Positions 8,163 through 16,416 of a DNA stretch of 64,000 nt are shown here, in pieces. Location of the stretch: assembly GCA_030695945.1 (NCBI GenBank), contig JAUYOG010000021.1, positions 1 to 64,000 of the forward strand. Direction: 5' to 3'. Position 1 is the stretch's first letter, and every line of letters begins with the position of its first letter. The notes under the pieces were generated by a model. The model made no database searches. It worked only from the letters and a program-made list of their open reading frames with translations, and was not told the origin of the DNA. This DNA comes from Ramlibacter sp. GTDB taxonomy: Bacteria; Pseudomonadota; Gammaproteobacteria; Burkholderiales; Burkholderiaceae_C. A program made the translations under genes and the position numbers.

Positions 8163-8562
8163 GAAATCAGTCCGCAACTGCGAAAGAAAGGCCTGCGCAC
8201 GATCCGATTTGCGGGCGCCTGGCACAAAGAAGTCCGCGACCGCCAGGTCGTCGACCACCTTGCCGGCATCCATGAAGACGACGCGGTGGCCGACGCGGCG
8301 GGCAAAGCCCATCTCATGGGTGACGCACATCATGGTCATGCCTTCGCGAGATCGGTCATGACGTCGAGCAGTTCGCCCACCATCTCAGGGTCCAGGGCGG
8401 AGGTGGGCTCATCGAAGAGCATCACGATCGGATCCATGCAGAGCGAGCGGGCAATGGCGACGCGTTGCTGCTGGCCGCCGGAAAGCTGGCCGGGATGCTT
8501 GTCCTTGTGCGCGAGCAACCCTACCCGTTCCAGGAAGTGATGGGCCTTCGCGACGGCTTCTT
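8148..8562 (-). pseudogene. Broken amino-acid ABC transporter ATPase (GlnQ-like)
   Basis: Only the 3' half of a polar amino-acid ABC ATPase remains. From the right it reads [32 protein letters not shown] (split here), with the ABC signature LSGGQQQR and Walker [15 protein letters not shown]. After LAK near 8340 a frameshift (four bases appear to be missing against the usual LAKEGMTM) moves the rest into another frame: [24 protein letters not shown]. The Walker A region is missing because the gene is cut at about 8562, exactly where the LysR remnant begins on the other strand. It is not functional. Confidence 0.8.
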
Positions 8563-9412
8563 GTCACCCAGCCGGCCATCAGCCAGTCGCTCAAGCGCCT
8601 GGAAACCGAGGCGGGTTTCGAGCTCTTCCAGCGGCTGCGGGGCAGGCTGCAGCCCACTCCCGAAGCGAAGGCGCTGCTGGTCGAGGTCGAACGCGTGTTC
8701 GTGGGGCTGGGAGAGATCGAGCACCGCATCAAGAGCCTGCGGGAGTTCGGAGTCAATCAGCTGGAGCTGGCCTGCTACCCGGCGTTCGCGCTCGGCTTCA
8801 TGCCGCGTTGCCTCAAGCAGTTGATGTCGGCCTCGGCCAAGGGGCCGCGTCCGCAGGTCTCGCTGCAAGTCCTCAGCTCCAGCGAAGTGAGGGACCGGGT
8901 GGTATCGGGCCTCGCCGATTTCGGCTTGATGGCCGATTAAGTTTCACTGGAGGGCCTGGAGCCCACCACACTTGCCAAATTTCCCGGCGTCGTCGTGATG
9001 AAGAAGGGCCATCCGCTTGCCCGGCATAAGCAGATCCGCCCGGAGCAGTTGGCGGAACTACCCTTTCTCGCACTGAATCCCGAGGATGCGCCCCGGCGGC
9101 GGCTTGAGTCGAAGCTGGCGGAGCACGGCGTCACCCTGTCGGTGTCCATCCACACCCCCTACGCGGCGAGCGTGTACGAGATGGCTTTGCACGGACTGGG
9201 CGTGGGCGTGGTGAACCCGATCACGGCGCTGGACTACGCCGATCGCGGCCTGGTGGTTCGCAGGTTGAGTGTGGACGTGACGTTAATCATGCCTGCTGGC
9301 GATACCGGCCAGTCAGGTGCTCTCAGGAACGGCCAAGAAGTTCCTGTCGATGATGCGAGCGCAGTTGCAAGCCGACGAGCAACGGTTGCGAGAGTATTTG
9401 AAGGTCGGGTAA
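8563..9412 (+). pseudogene. Broken LysR-type regulator
   Basis: The frame starts inside the DNA-binding helix ([14 protein letters not shown]) without the first 30 or so residues, joined directly to the ABC ATPase remnant. It has an in-frame TAA at 8938-8940 (after GLMAD), continues in the same frame (VSLEGLEPTTLAKFPGVVV), then needs a frameshift between about 9285 and 9340 to reach the natural-looking end LQADEQRLREYLKVG at 9412. With three separate lesions it is clearly dead. It resembles LysR regulators that sit beside amino-acid ABC transporters, which fits its neighbour. Confidence 0.8.
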
Positions 9413-9433
9413 GCCTCGAGTCCACGTTCGGCG

Positions 9434-9451
9434 GATTACAGATTTGTAATC
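9434..9451. promoter_or_regulatory. Palindromic operator-like site GATTACA-N4-TGTAATC
   Basis: Two perfect 7-nt arms (9434-9440 and 9445-9451) around GATT. It closely matches the site at 8147-8162. It lies 185 bp upstream of the small lipoprotein gene at 9637, just after the LysR remnant. The symmetry suggests a dimeric regulator, plausibly one responding to copper. Confidence 0.5.
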
Positions 9452-9636
9452 TCCCTGTAGGGTTCCCGATAGGCAGAGTGACTAGGCTACTTAGTGCGCC
9501 GGGGTGGTTGTCAGTCAACCCCCCAGCAATTTGGAATGACCCCCTCGGACAAAGTCGAACCGAAAGGTTCTTCATTAGTCCCTTTGCCACGGCGGCCTTC
9601 AACCCCGTGGCGTTTTCTAAACCGCAGGACGAGAGA

Positions 9637-9756
9637 ATGAAACGGTTCGCAGCTCTGTTGATGGTATTGGGCTCTCTCCTGCTCACCGCTTGCGCGAGTG
9701 ACGGAGCGTATAGCAATCAGGCCAGCCCACGAGGGCGCACTTCGCATCAGCACTAG
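9637..9756 (+). CDS. Tiny lipoprotein
   Basis: A 39-residue protein made of a lipoprotein signal (MKRFAALLMVLGSLLLTAC, acylation at Cys19) and a 20-residue tail rich in Ser, His and Gln. A GAGAGA sequence lies just before the ATG. Its function is unknown. It follows the palindromic site at 9434-9451 and could be part of the metal-response set. Confidence 0.5.
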   Translation: MKRFAALLMVLGSLLLTACASDGAYSNQASPRGRTSHQH

Positions 9757-9823
9757 GGCCAGTCAGGGCTGACCCGGCGCTGTCTATCAGCCGCCCGCAC
9801 GCGAGCGCCCTACAGGACTCCAG

Positions 9824-10006
9824 ATGTATTTCAGCGGCCGGTGGGTGCCGATGCACCTGATGAATACGATCTTCATCCTCTGGCTGATTGCATGCGCGCT
9901 CGTGATCGGACTCATCCTGTACCTTAACCATCGCGCCAAGAAAAATTCTGATCCCAAGCCGCCACTCGACGGGATGCGCCTCAGGCGGCGAAAGCGGAAG
10001 CGTTGA
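9824..10006 (+). CDS. Small single-span membrane protein with a basic tail
   Basis: A 60-residue protein with one hydrophobic stretch (about residues 14-33, TIFILWLIACALVIGLILYL) and a basic Arg/Lys-rich tail (MRLRRRKRKR). AGGA six bases before the ATG at 9824 supports the start; an ATG at 9851 is an alternative. Its layout is the same as that of the small protein at 2967-3158 in the copper cluster. Its function is unknown. Confidence 0.5.
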   Translation: MYFSGRWVPMHLMNTIFILWLIACALVIGLILYLNHRAKKNSDPKPPLDGMRLRRRKRKR

Positions 10007-10015
10007 GACCACATG

Positions 10016-10040
10016 CCCCGGGCGCGATGCGCGCGCGGGG
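10016..10040 (+). terminator. GC-rich hairpin after the small membrane gene
   Basis: CCCCGGGCGCG and CGCGCGCGGGG can pair around ATG, ten bases after the stop codon at 10006. It lacks a T-run, so it is only a possible terminator. Confidence 0.3.
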
Positions 10041-10463
10041 GGGTGTGCTTTCGGCTATTGCGGCCGCTTACTGTCGGCCAGATCCTTAGCGAGGCGATCA
10101 CCGGCAGTAACCCGCCGGCGAGGCCGCGACTTGCCGCCCTCCAAATGGCCAAGGGACAGGCCCGATACGCAGGCCGGCCCGTTCAAAGTTTTCAAGGACG
10201 CTGCGAGCGTTAGATGCTGCTCGTCGGGCCGGACCGCGAGGGATTCCGCCACCAGCGCCGCGCATAGTGTGACTTGTCCTGATCAACTGCAGCAGCCGCG
10301 GGCGCAATCACAGTCGGTGATCGAAGCAAGGTGCACATAACGAAAACGTAATTGTTGCGTCAGGATTCTGTCGTGCAGCACTTCCTACAGTAGGAACCGT
10401 GATGCAGGTGTTGCATCGCGAGCTCCGACGAGGGGCTCCATAGGTCTTTTATAGGAGTAAACC
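10041..10463. other. Gene-free stretch upstream of the small secreted protein
   Basis: Only short unsupported frames are seen. The last 80 bp hold a perfect palindrome (10382-10396) and a GGAG ribosome site before 10464, so this is mainly promoter DNA for the gene at 10464. Confidence 0.4.
10382..10396. promoter_or_regulatory. Perfect palindrome TTCCTAC-A-GTAGGAA
   Basis: Two 7-nt arms around a single A, 67 bp upstream of the ATG at 10464. The position suits an operator at the promoter of that gene. The cognate regulator is unknown. Confidence 0.45.
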
Positions 10464-10793
10464 ATGTCTATCCGCCAAACTGCCCTTGCCCTGATCATTG
10501 CGGCTGCGGCCGTTCCCGCATTCGCGCAGACGGGAGGCACCTGGATCAACGGCGAAATCGGCTTCGCGCCCGATCCGCCGAAGAGCCAGTTGACGCGCGA
10601 GCAGGTGAAACAGGAACTCGCCAGTTTCCTCCGCCAAGGCGGCCGGGTTTCGGCAGGCGAGATGCTGGCCTTCATCCCCGCGGGCAGCGCCGTAACCGCC
10701 GCGAGTACCGCGAGCACCGCGACGCTTGGCAACGCGCCGGCTTCCGGCCCTGCCACGATTACCGAGCCGTTCGTGAACGGCGGCCCGAACTGA
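10464..10793 (+). CDS. Small secreted protein, DUF4148-like
   Basis: A 109-residue protein with a clear signal peptide ending AFAQ and a core LTREQVKQELASFLRQGGRVSAGE that resembles the repeat of small DUF4148 exported proteins of Burkholderiales. An Ala/Ser/Thr-rich tail follows. A GGAG ribosome site precedes the ATG. The function of this family is unknown, though members are often stress-induced. The upstream palindrome suggests dedicated regulation. Confidence 0.65.
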   Translation: MSIRQTALALIIAAAAVPAFAQTGGTWINGEIGFAPDPPKSQLTREQVKQELASFLRQGGRVSAGEMLAFIPAGSAVTAASTASTATLGNAPASGPATITEPFVNGGPN

Positions 10794-10944
10794 TTCGATC
10801 GGCGTCAGGTTGTGGCCAGCTGCGGCTTTCCGAACCAGACCACCAGCGGCGACAGAACGACCCACGTTGAACTCGCGCCGCCTGGTCACGCCGTTCAAAT
10901 GCAGACCAGTCGCTCCTCGAACATTGAAGTGGCCTTGGTGTAGT

Positions 10945-11304
10945 TCACCCGTCCCTGGTATGCACGACATACAGGTACAGGAGCCCGATCGGAGCGATGA
11001 ACAGAGCGAAGAACCAGCAGAGCAACATCGTCAGAAACTTGCAGAACAGAAGCACACCCGAATTGACGTAGAAGACGTTTTCGCCAAGAAAGAACTGCAC
11101 GATACTCTCATAGACGAATCGGGCGTAGGGGTATAGGAGGGTGTTGGCGGCGACTAGGGCGCTCGTGGGCAAAAGCGGAGGTGGATACAGGTTGTCGCGC
11201 AAGCCGAAATATGTCAGGACGGGGAACATCAGCCCGAAGAAGAAGTGGCGAAAGTAGTACGCCGCCGAAAGCCCCCCAAAGGTTTTCCAGAACAGTGAGG
11301 CCAT
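10945..11304 (-). CDS. Hypothetical membrane protein
   Basis: A 119-residue protein rich in Phe, Leu and Tyr with about three hydrophobic segments (around residues 13-35, 48-60 and 83-112). No motif is recognised. AGGACCTTC lies upstream of the ATG at 11304. It reads convergently with the gene at 10464 and could belong to the island's accessory load. Confidence 0.55.
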   Translation of the reverse strand: MASLFWKTFGGLSAAYYFRHFFFGLMFPVLTYFGLRDNLYPPPLLPTSALVAANTLLYPYARFVYESIVQFFLGENVFYVNSGVLLFCKFLTMLLCWFFALFIAPIGLLYLYVVHTRDG

Positions 11305-11502
11305 TTGAAGAAGGTCCTTTCTTGAGTCATTAGCCGCGAGGAACGGTCAATAACGTTCTACAGGACACTGTCCGGACTTCAACCCCACAGAACAGAGCGC
11401 AGTGTTTACAGAGGGTCGACACCATCATGCAAGCACGATCGGGAAACAGGCAGCCGCCGACCCATGGGTCCCAAGCGTTGACGGCTGCCTGTGGCGATGC
11501 GT

Positions 11503-13053
11503 TTAAGCCGCAGAGCCGTGACCGTCCGAGGGCTTCAGCGTCTTGCCCAGGTCAAGGCGCGTGCCAGGCGTGTACATGGTTTCCAGCGCTTCGGCCGGCA
11601 CCCCGTCCTCGAGCCACAACGTCAACGTCACGCGCGTGGCCACCGCGTCCTCCAGCGCCTTCCTCACGGACGCCATGCGCTGTGTCAGGTCCCGCGAAGT
11701 CTCCGACAGGCGCACCGCCACCTGGAGGTGTTCGCCCGGGAGCATCTCCGTGCCGAACGCAGCGCGCCCGAGGATCCAGCAGTCGGTGACGCCCGCAGCT
11801 TCCAACGCACCGTCAGCAGCAGCGACTTGGGCCAGCAGCGCCCCGATCCGCTTGTGCTGGGACTTGCGCAGCTTGTTGGGGCTGCCGCCGTAGGCGCCGG
11901 TGATCGAGACACGCTCGTGACCCATCTGGCGCGAGATCTCAAGATAGGCATTGCGCACGATCACCCACTTGCTCTTGTACACCTCCGCGGGCAACAACCC
12001 CAGGACCGGCGCGGGGAGCCCGGTGAGCTCCAAGAACAGGTCAGTGGCAAACTGGTGGCGCTGGCCGTGCGGCACGATCCCCAGCCCGTTCTTGGTGAGG
12101 CCGAATTTCTCGAAGACGTACCGCTGGCGCCCCTTCATCTGCTTGAGCGTGAGCCCCGGCTCGGCCAGTTCGCCCTTCGGGTTCTTGTCGGCGATGGCGA
12201 TCGCGCGGTCCAGCACCTCGCGCTGCCAGGCGCGCTTTTCGGGATTGGAACTGAACATCACCATCCGGGTCTTGCCGCCCTTGGTGCCGCGGCTGATGAT
12301 GAGGAAATCGCCCTTGTCGGACAGGCGGGGCTGACACTGGACGCACTCGGTGCAGCGCAGGCCGTACGCGCCCATCATCTCCAGGTGCACTCCCATCACC
12401 TCAGACTCCTCCATCACCGCCTGGATGATCGCGTCGGGGTCGAAACCGAGATCCCGCCAGCCCTTGGGAAGCGTGGCGATCGCGCAGCGGCCGATAGTAC
12501 CCGCGACGACGCCCTTGCTGCGAAGGTGCTCCCTCAGCACGTCGTCCGTGGGGATCGCGGTGGGCTTCCCGATCAGGGCCAGGAAGCGCCGCAAGATGCT
12601 CAGCTGGTCAGCGATGTAGCCCTCCGACAGGGCCCTCGCCTCCCACAGCTTCACCAAAGGCGGAACGTGCTTCAGGCTCACTTCGTCGAGGTTGCGGATG
12701 GGAACGCCGGCCGCGCGCAGGTCATCGGGAAGGCAAAGCAAGACCCGGCCGAACTCGCCCAAATGCTCTTCGCCAATCCAGCGCCGCTTGCCAATGGCCG
12801 CAGGGATGGGGCAGTCAGACAGGAAGCGCGCGGCCTGACCCTGCGGATTCCCCGAGTACTGGTGGCGGATGACTGCCCACACTTTGCGGTATTTGCCGGC
12901 GTCGCGCTGCGGCCGCTGCTTGCGCGCCGCGCGGCGCTCCTCGCGCAAACGCTTGTTGACCACCTTGGCCTGCGCAAACGCGTCTTTGCCGCGGCGGCGC
13001 TGCTTTTCGTTGTCGGTGTGTTCGTGGTTGCCATTGCTATTGCTGTCACTCAT
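11503..13053 (-). CDS. Large tyrosine recombinase (integrase-domain protein)
   Basis: A 516-residue recombinase. The catalytic set is readable: Arg in AYGLRCTE, Lys in TKGGKTRM, HGQR in VPHGQRHQF, and GHERVSITGAYG with the second His and the probable nucleophilic Tyr. The N-terminal part is basic and helical, fitting a core-binding SAM-like domain. About 120 residues extend past the tyrosine, which is longer than classical phage integrases; similar long forms occur in integrative elements of betaproteobacteria. I chose the ATG at 13053 because AGGAG lies seven bases upstream; the frame extends to 13116. A 16-bp-arm hairpin lies 40 bp upstream of the start. Confidence 0.8.
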   Translation of the reverse strand: MSDSNSNGNHEHTDNEKQRRRGKDAFAQAKVVNKRLREERRAARKQRPQRDAGKYRKVWAVIRHQYSGNPQGQAARFLSDCPIPAAIGKRRWIGEEHLGEFGRVLLCLPDDLRAAGVPIRNLDEVSLKHVPPLVKLWEARALSEGYIADQLSILRRFLALIGKPTAIPTDDVLREHLRSKGVVAGTIGRCAIATLPKGWRDLGFDPDAIIQAVMEESEVMGVHLEMMGAYGLRCTECVQCQPRLSDKGDFLIISRGTKGGKTRMVMFSSNPEKRAWQREVLDRAIAIADKNPKGELAEPGLTLKQMKGRQRYVFEKFGLTKNGLGIVPHGQRHQFATDLFLELTGLPAPVLGLLPAEVYKSKWVIVRNAYLEISRQMGHERVSITGAYGGSPNKLRKSQHKRIGALLAQVAAADGALEAAGVTDCWILGRAAFGTEMLPGEHLQVAVRLSETSRDLTQRMASVRKALEDAVATRVTLTLWLEDGVPAEALETMYTPGTRLDLGKTLKPSDGHGSAA

Positions 13054-13092
13054 GGTTTCTCCTGCTGGGTTGATGAAAGGTGTTGCGTCTCG

Positions 13093-13139
13093 CCACGCAT
13101 ACGAATGCACCCGCAACGGGGCGGCATTGGTATGCGTGG
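13093..13139. repeat. Long hairpin before the large recombinase gene
   Basis: The arms CCACGCATACGAATGC (13093-13108) and GCATTGGTATGCGTGG (13124-13139) pair at 15 of 16 positions around a 15-nt loop. It ends 40 bp upstream of the recombinase start codon, so it may be an operator, an attenuator or a recombination site. Confidence 0.6.
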
Positions 13140-13889
13140 CTGCTACGAAGAACTGATGGCGAACGAGAAGTCGAGACGGGCCAAAACGTGAGCAAACTCT
13201 CCGCCAAGCGGGGGGCTAATTCCCGCTGACCCCCTCCTCTTGGCGAAGGAAGGGCTCCCCGGCGCAACTGGGCACCAGGGGGGTTGACCGCCAGCGATTC
13301 ACGCTGACAGGGCCTTGGGACGGCCAACCGCGGCGCGCTATGCGCGCGCCAGTTTCAGTCCCCTTCTCGTCCGGACTTCACGGACAAGCCGGCTCGCTCC
13401 ACATACACGGCGACTAAAAGCCCCATGGGGGCGGCCTGACACATGCGTCAGACGTCAGCCGCAATTGCGGAGTGGCTGGAACGGGGAAGATTTGCCAAAT
13501 GCACCCGAGGGCGCGCGGCCAAGCGGCTGGCCCGTAGCGGGGCTGGCAGCTGGCAGGCCGTGAAAGGCCGTGGTGAGTTTGCTATGGGCACCTCGCAATG
13601 AGGCACCAGTCCAGCCGGAATGGGCTGGCAGCATGGACACGTTGGTCCTGTTTGGCTCAGTGAGCCGATGTTTGTCGCACTAGGCGACTTGGAAAAGCTA
13701 TTCGCTTTTCGAGCTTCCACGAAGGAAGTGCACGACCGGAAATGTACCGGATGTTTTTTCGCCATGCAACAGCGGCGGGCCACCTACTTTTCAATTCAGG
13801 GCTTCACAGGAGTCGACAACTGTCCGGCAAGCCGCATCGCGCCTCAGTTTTTTCTGTCGCACTCAGGCTCGGGTTCGTCGCAGAAAGTC

Positions 13890-13924
13890 GCGATCGGGGT
13901 GTATCGTTTTCACACCGCGATCGC
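13890..13924. repeat. 13-bp inverted repeat with 9-nt loop
   Basis: GCGATCGGGGTGT (13890-13902) pairs with ACACCGCGATCGC (13912-13924) with one mismatch. It lies 297 bp upstream of the ParM-like gene and is a candidate centromere or regulatory site. Confidence 0.55.
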
Positions 13925-14045
13925 AAGCACCTCCGCGCATGCCAGTGCGTGCGCGCCAGAGCATTTGTGTGCATTGCTATCCAGGGGCGCTATGCCGCCG
14001 CGCACGGAGGCCCGTTGAGCCTTCGCGGGGTGCCTGCGGGGCTGA

Positions 14046-14075
14046 GTGCCTCCGGGACGCCTCATACGGAGGCAC
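14046..14075. repeat. Perfect 9-bp inverted repeat
   Basis: GTGCCTCCG (14046-14054) and CGGAGGCAC (14067-14075) with a 12-nt loop, about 145 bp upstream of the ParM-like start. Confidence 0.5.
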
Positions 14076-14220
14076 GCTGACGCTTCCAAGAGGCTGCATG
14101 CCTCCCACGCGCCACCATGTGAGGCATGACTGGTCTTCATCGTTTGAAAAGAATCACCGGCGTTCCGAGAATGGGCGCACCACACAAACCGTGCGGCCAC
14201 TTGTGAAATCGGAGAGTCCA

Positions 14221-15297
14221 ATGAAGCGAGATCAAAACGCGGTACGAGTCGACGCTCGAGCCGTCGACGTCGGCTATTTCAACATCAAGTACACCGTCGG
14301 GCGCCGGCAGTGCGGCAACTCGACCAGCATCGCCACAGGCTTGTTCCCTGCGCTGGCACCCAGCCTGGCCACAAACGTCATCATGGACGGCAAAACCGGA
14401 GCGGACGCGGGTGGGTGCATCGTCTGCATCGGGGGTATCAACTACTTCGTCGGCGCGCATGCCTCGCTGCACAGCGGCGGGCGTGACCCGCGCCCGATCG
14501 ATGAAGGCTATTGCCTGAGCGACAAGTACCTGGCGTTGTTGCGTGGCGCGCTGAACTACATGGCCCTGGAGGAGAAGGCGACGGAGTTGACGATCAGCCA
14601 GTTGGTGGTGGGGCTGCCGCTGCACACGTTTCCGACCCACAAGCAGGCGCTCGTTGAGCGAGTCGGGGGCGAACATGCCATCGGCCGTGACGGCGAGGTG
14701 ATTCGCCGTATCACGGTTGAACAGGTTGACGTCATCGTGCAGCCCCAAGGCGCCATGGTGCACTTCGGGGTCAACCACCGGGCCGCCGTTCAAGGCCAGC
14801 TTTCCTTGGTGGTCGATCCGGGCGGCGGCACCCTGGACTGGTTCATGAGCCGCGGTGTCGACCCGGTGTGGGCTCGCTCGGGTGCGTATCCGAAGGCCAT
14901 GCTCGCATGCGCCAACGCCGTGGCCGACTTGATCAACCCGGACTGGCGCAATCAGTTCGAAATCGTGGAGAAGATCGATGCGGCGATTCGGAGCAAGGCC
15001 GAGACCTTCCGGGTGGGCGCGCGAACTTTCGAGTTGGCGAAGTACCAGAAGGCCGTCGATGGGGTTCTGGAGGACTCCGTGAAGTGCATGATGGGGAGCA
15101 CCGGGCCCCTCGACAACCTCGACCACCTGATCGTCACCGGTGGCGGCGCGCATGTCTATGCCTCCTACATTGCCTCGCACTTCCCGGCTCTGCGCGGGGT
15201 GATCAAGCTGGACGACGATCCGGTTTATTCAAACGTGAGGGGGTTCCAGGTGGCAGCCGAAATGATGCTCGCCCAGCGTCGCCGCGCAGGCGAATAG
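14221..15297 (+). CDS. ParM/StbA-like actin-type ATPase (PRTRC system protein D-like)
   Basis: A 358-residue actin-like protein. The nucleotide-binding motifs are visible: AVDVGYFNIKYT (phosphate 1), LSLVVDPGGGTLDWF (phosphate 2) and LIVTGGGAHVYAS (adenosine). Plasmid ParM proteins form filaments that push DNA copies apart, and PRTRC protein D is the same fold in an uncharacterised plasmid cassette. None of the other PRTRC genes (ParB-like, ThiF-like) is present. GGAGAG lies upstream of the ATG. A small gene follows after 17 bp and could be its DNA-binding adaptor, with the hairpins upstream as the centromere. Confidence 0.82.
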   Translation: MKRDQNAVRVDARAVDVGYFNIKYTVGRRQCGNSTSIATGLFPALAPSLATNVIMDGKTGADAGGCIVCIGGINYFVGAHASLHSGGRDPRPIDEGYCLSDKYLALLRGALNYMALEEKATELTISQLVVGLPLHTFPTHKQALVERVGGEHAIGRDGEVIRRITVEQVDVIVQPQGAMVHFGVNHRAAVQGQLSLVVDPGGGTLDWFMSRGVDPVWARSGAYPKAMLACANAVADLINPDWRNQFEIVEKIDAAIRSKAETFRVGARTFELAKYQKAVDGVLEDSVKCMMGSTGPLDNLDHLIVTGGGAHVYASYIASHFPALRGVIKLDDDPVYSNVRGFQVAAEMMLAQRRRAGE

Positions 15298-15314
15298 CGA
15301 GCCGGAGAACTGGC

Positions 15315-15659
15315 ATGGCAAAGACACGATCGCCGATGGCGCGGAAGCAGTACCGCGTGAACGTGACGCAGGGGATGGAGGAGCTTTGGGAATGGACAGA
15401 GCAGGCGCCACCTGGTGTCAGCATCCCTGCGGAGATCGCGTTCTATGCGCGTTTGGGACGGCTGCGCTGGCTGGAGTTGACAGGTCACGCTGTCAGCGCG
15501 CCAGAATCAGCGCATGAGCTCGCTTCCACAAGGCTTCGGGAGACGGTGCGATCGCGGCGCGGTCCTACCACGCCCAGTTTGGCCGGCGATGAGGAAGCCG
15601 GGTTCGCGGTATTCGGGGGCGTCGGGATGTTTGATGGCCCGCCACCTACTTCGCCTTGA
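15315..15659 (+). CDS. Small partner of the ParM-like protein
   Basis: A 114-residue protein, 17 bp after the ParM-like gene in the same direction. The N-terminal half is basic (MAKTRSPMARKQYRVNVTQG) and might hold a ribbon-helix-helix-like DNA-binding part; the C-terminal half is low in complexity (Gly, Pro, Ser). By position it matches StbB/ParR adaptors, which link the filament to the centromere. There is no sequence family I can name. Confidence 0.6.
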   Translation: MAKTRSPMARKQYRVNVTQGMEELWEWTEQAPPGVSIPAEIAFYARLGRLRWLELTGHAVSAPESAHELASTRLRETVRSRRGPTTPSLAGDEEAGFAVFGGVGMFDGPPPTSP

Positions 15660-15698
15660 AGTCACCAGCGCCGCCAGCCGGCGCCCCGACAAACTGAA

Positions 15699-15718
15699 AG
15701 CCGGGCCCGCGCCCGGCT
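15699..15718 (+). terminator. Probable terminator of the partition pair
   Basis: AGCCGGGC-CCGC-GCCCGGCT followed by CCTTCTTG, 40 bp after the stop codon at 15659. The stem is strong, but the T-run is weak. Confidence 0.5.
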
Positions 15719-15839
15719 CCTTCTTGCGTAGCAACGCACTTTCCAGGAAGTCCACGGCATCCAGCGCATCTCTTCATGCCATGCGTTGACATTCATCACG
15801 CCTATGAGATTCTGATCCGGTACCTACGAAGGAGCAATC

Positions 15840-16184
15840 ATGAAGATCACCTTGAAAACGCTGGACGAGACGTCTACATCCCTGTTCCGCATGCGCCACT
15901 CACTGCAGATCCTGAGCGAGAGGCATTGGCTGCTCGACTCTGTTTATGGGCGCGAGCTGCTCGTGCTGAAACTTCGGCAGCTCGGGTTGGATCTTGTTAT
16001 GCCAACCTGCAGCGATGCCAGCGACTTAGAGGCACTGCTTTGCCACGTAGTCGAAGTGCTTGGCATCGGTGCATGGCCCAAGCCCAGTGGTCTGGCGCAG
16101 CGACTGCGTTATCTGCGGACCGTACTTCGAATGATGCTCGATTTACGCGACGCCCGCCAGGTTACGTGCCTTCGGGGCGACTGA
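15840..16184 (+). CDS. Hypothetical 114-residue helical protein
   Basis: Preceded by AAGGAG at good spacing. The product is Leu-rich and probably all-helical (LKLRQLGLDLVMP, LRYLRTVLRMMLDL), with no signal or membrane segment. No family is recognised. It lies between the partition pair and the AlpA-like gene and is probably an element-borne accessory gene. Confidence 0.5.
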   Translation: MKITLKTLDETSTSLFRMRHSLQILSERHWLLDSVYGRELLVLKLRQLGLDLVMPTCSDASDLEALLCHVVEVLGIGAWPKPSGLAQRLRYLRTVLRMMLDLRDARQVTCLRGD

Positions 16185-16416
16185 TCTGCATCACTTGCCC
16201 GGTCGGCCGCTATTGGGTACAGTGGATTGCCGGCTCCGATAAGGGGGCTCGCGAAGGTTTTGTACCTTCATTCAACATTGGCACTGCCCCTGCAGGCGTC
16301 CACCTTTAACAGTCCGCCCGTCGAACGGACGGCGCTTGGCGCCAGATCAGACTGTTCTCCATTTCGCAACCTCTTAGTGCGAGGTTTCCCCAACCCTCTT
16401 TGCAGGACTTCAGACC

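Larger units (their letters stand above)
13140..14220. other. 1.1 kb hairpin-rich stretch without a clear gene
   Basis: No open frame here has a convincing start or family. It holds several inverted repeats: CGCCAAG/CTTGGCG at 13202-13245, GGCGCGC/GCGCGCC near 13335, the hairpin at 13890-13924 and the one at 14046-14075. Its position between a recombinase and a ParM-like operon suits a partition site or replication origin, but no regular iteron series is evident. Confidence 0.45.

Noticed and set aside
8995-9756. A 253-codon open frame that looks like one protein
   Set aside because: Its first third is the middle of a broken LysR gene and its last 39 codons are a separate small lipoprotein; the part in between has no protein character.
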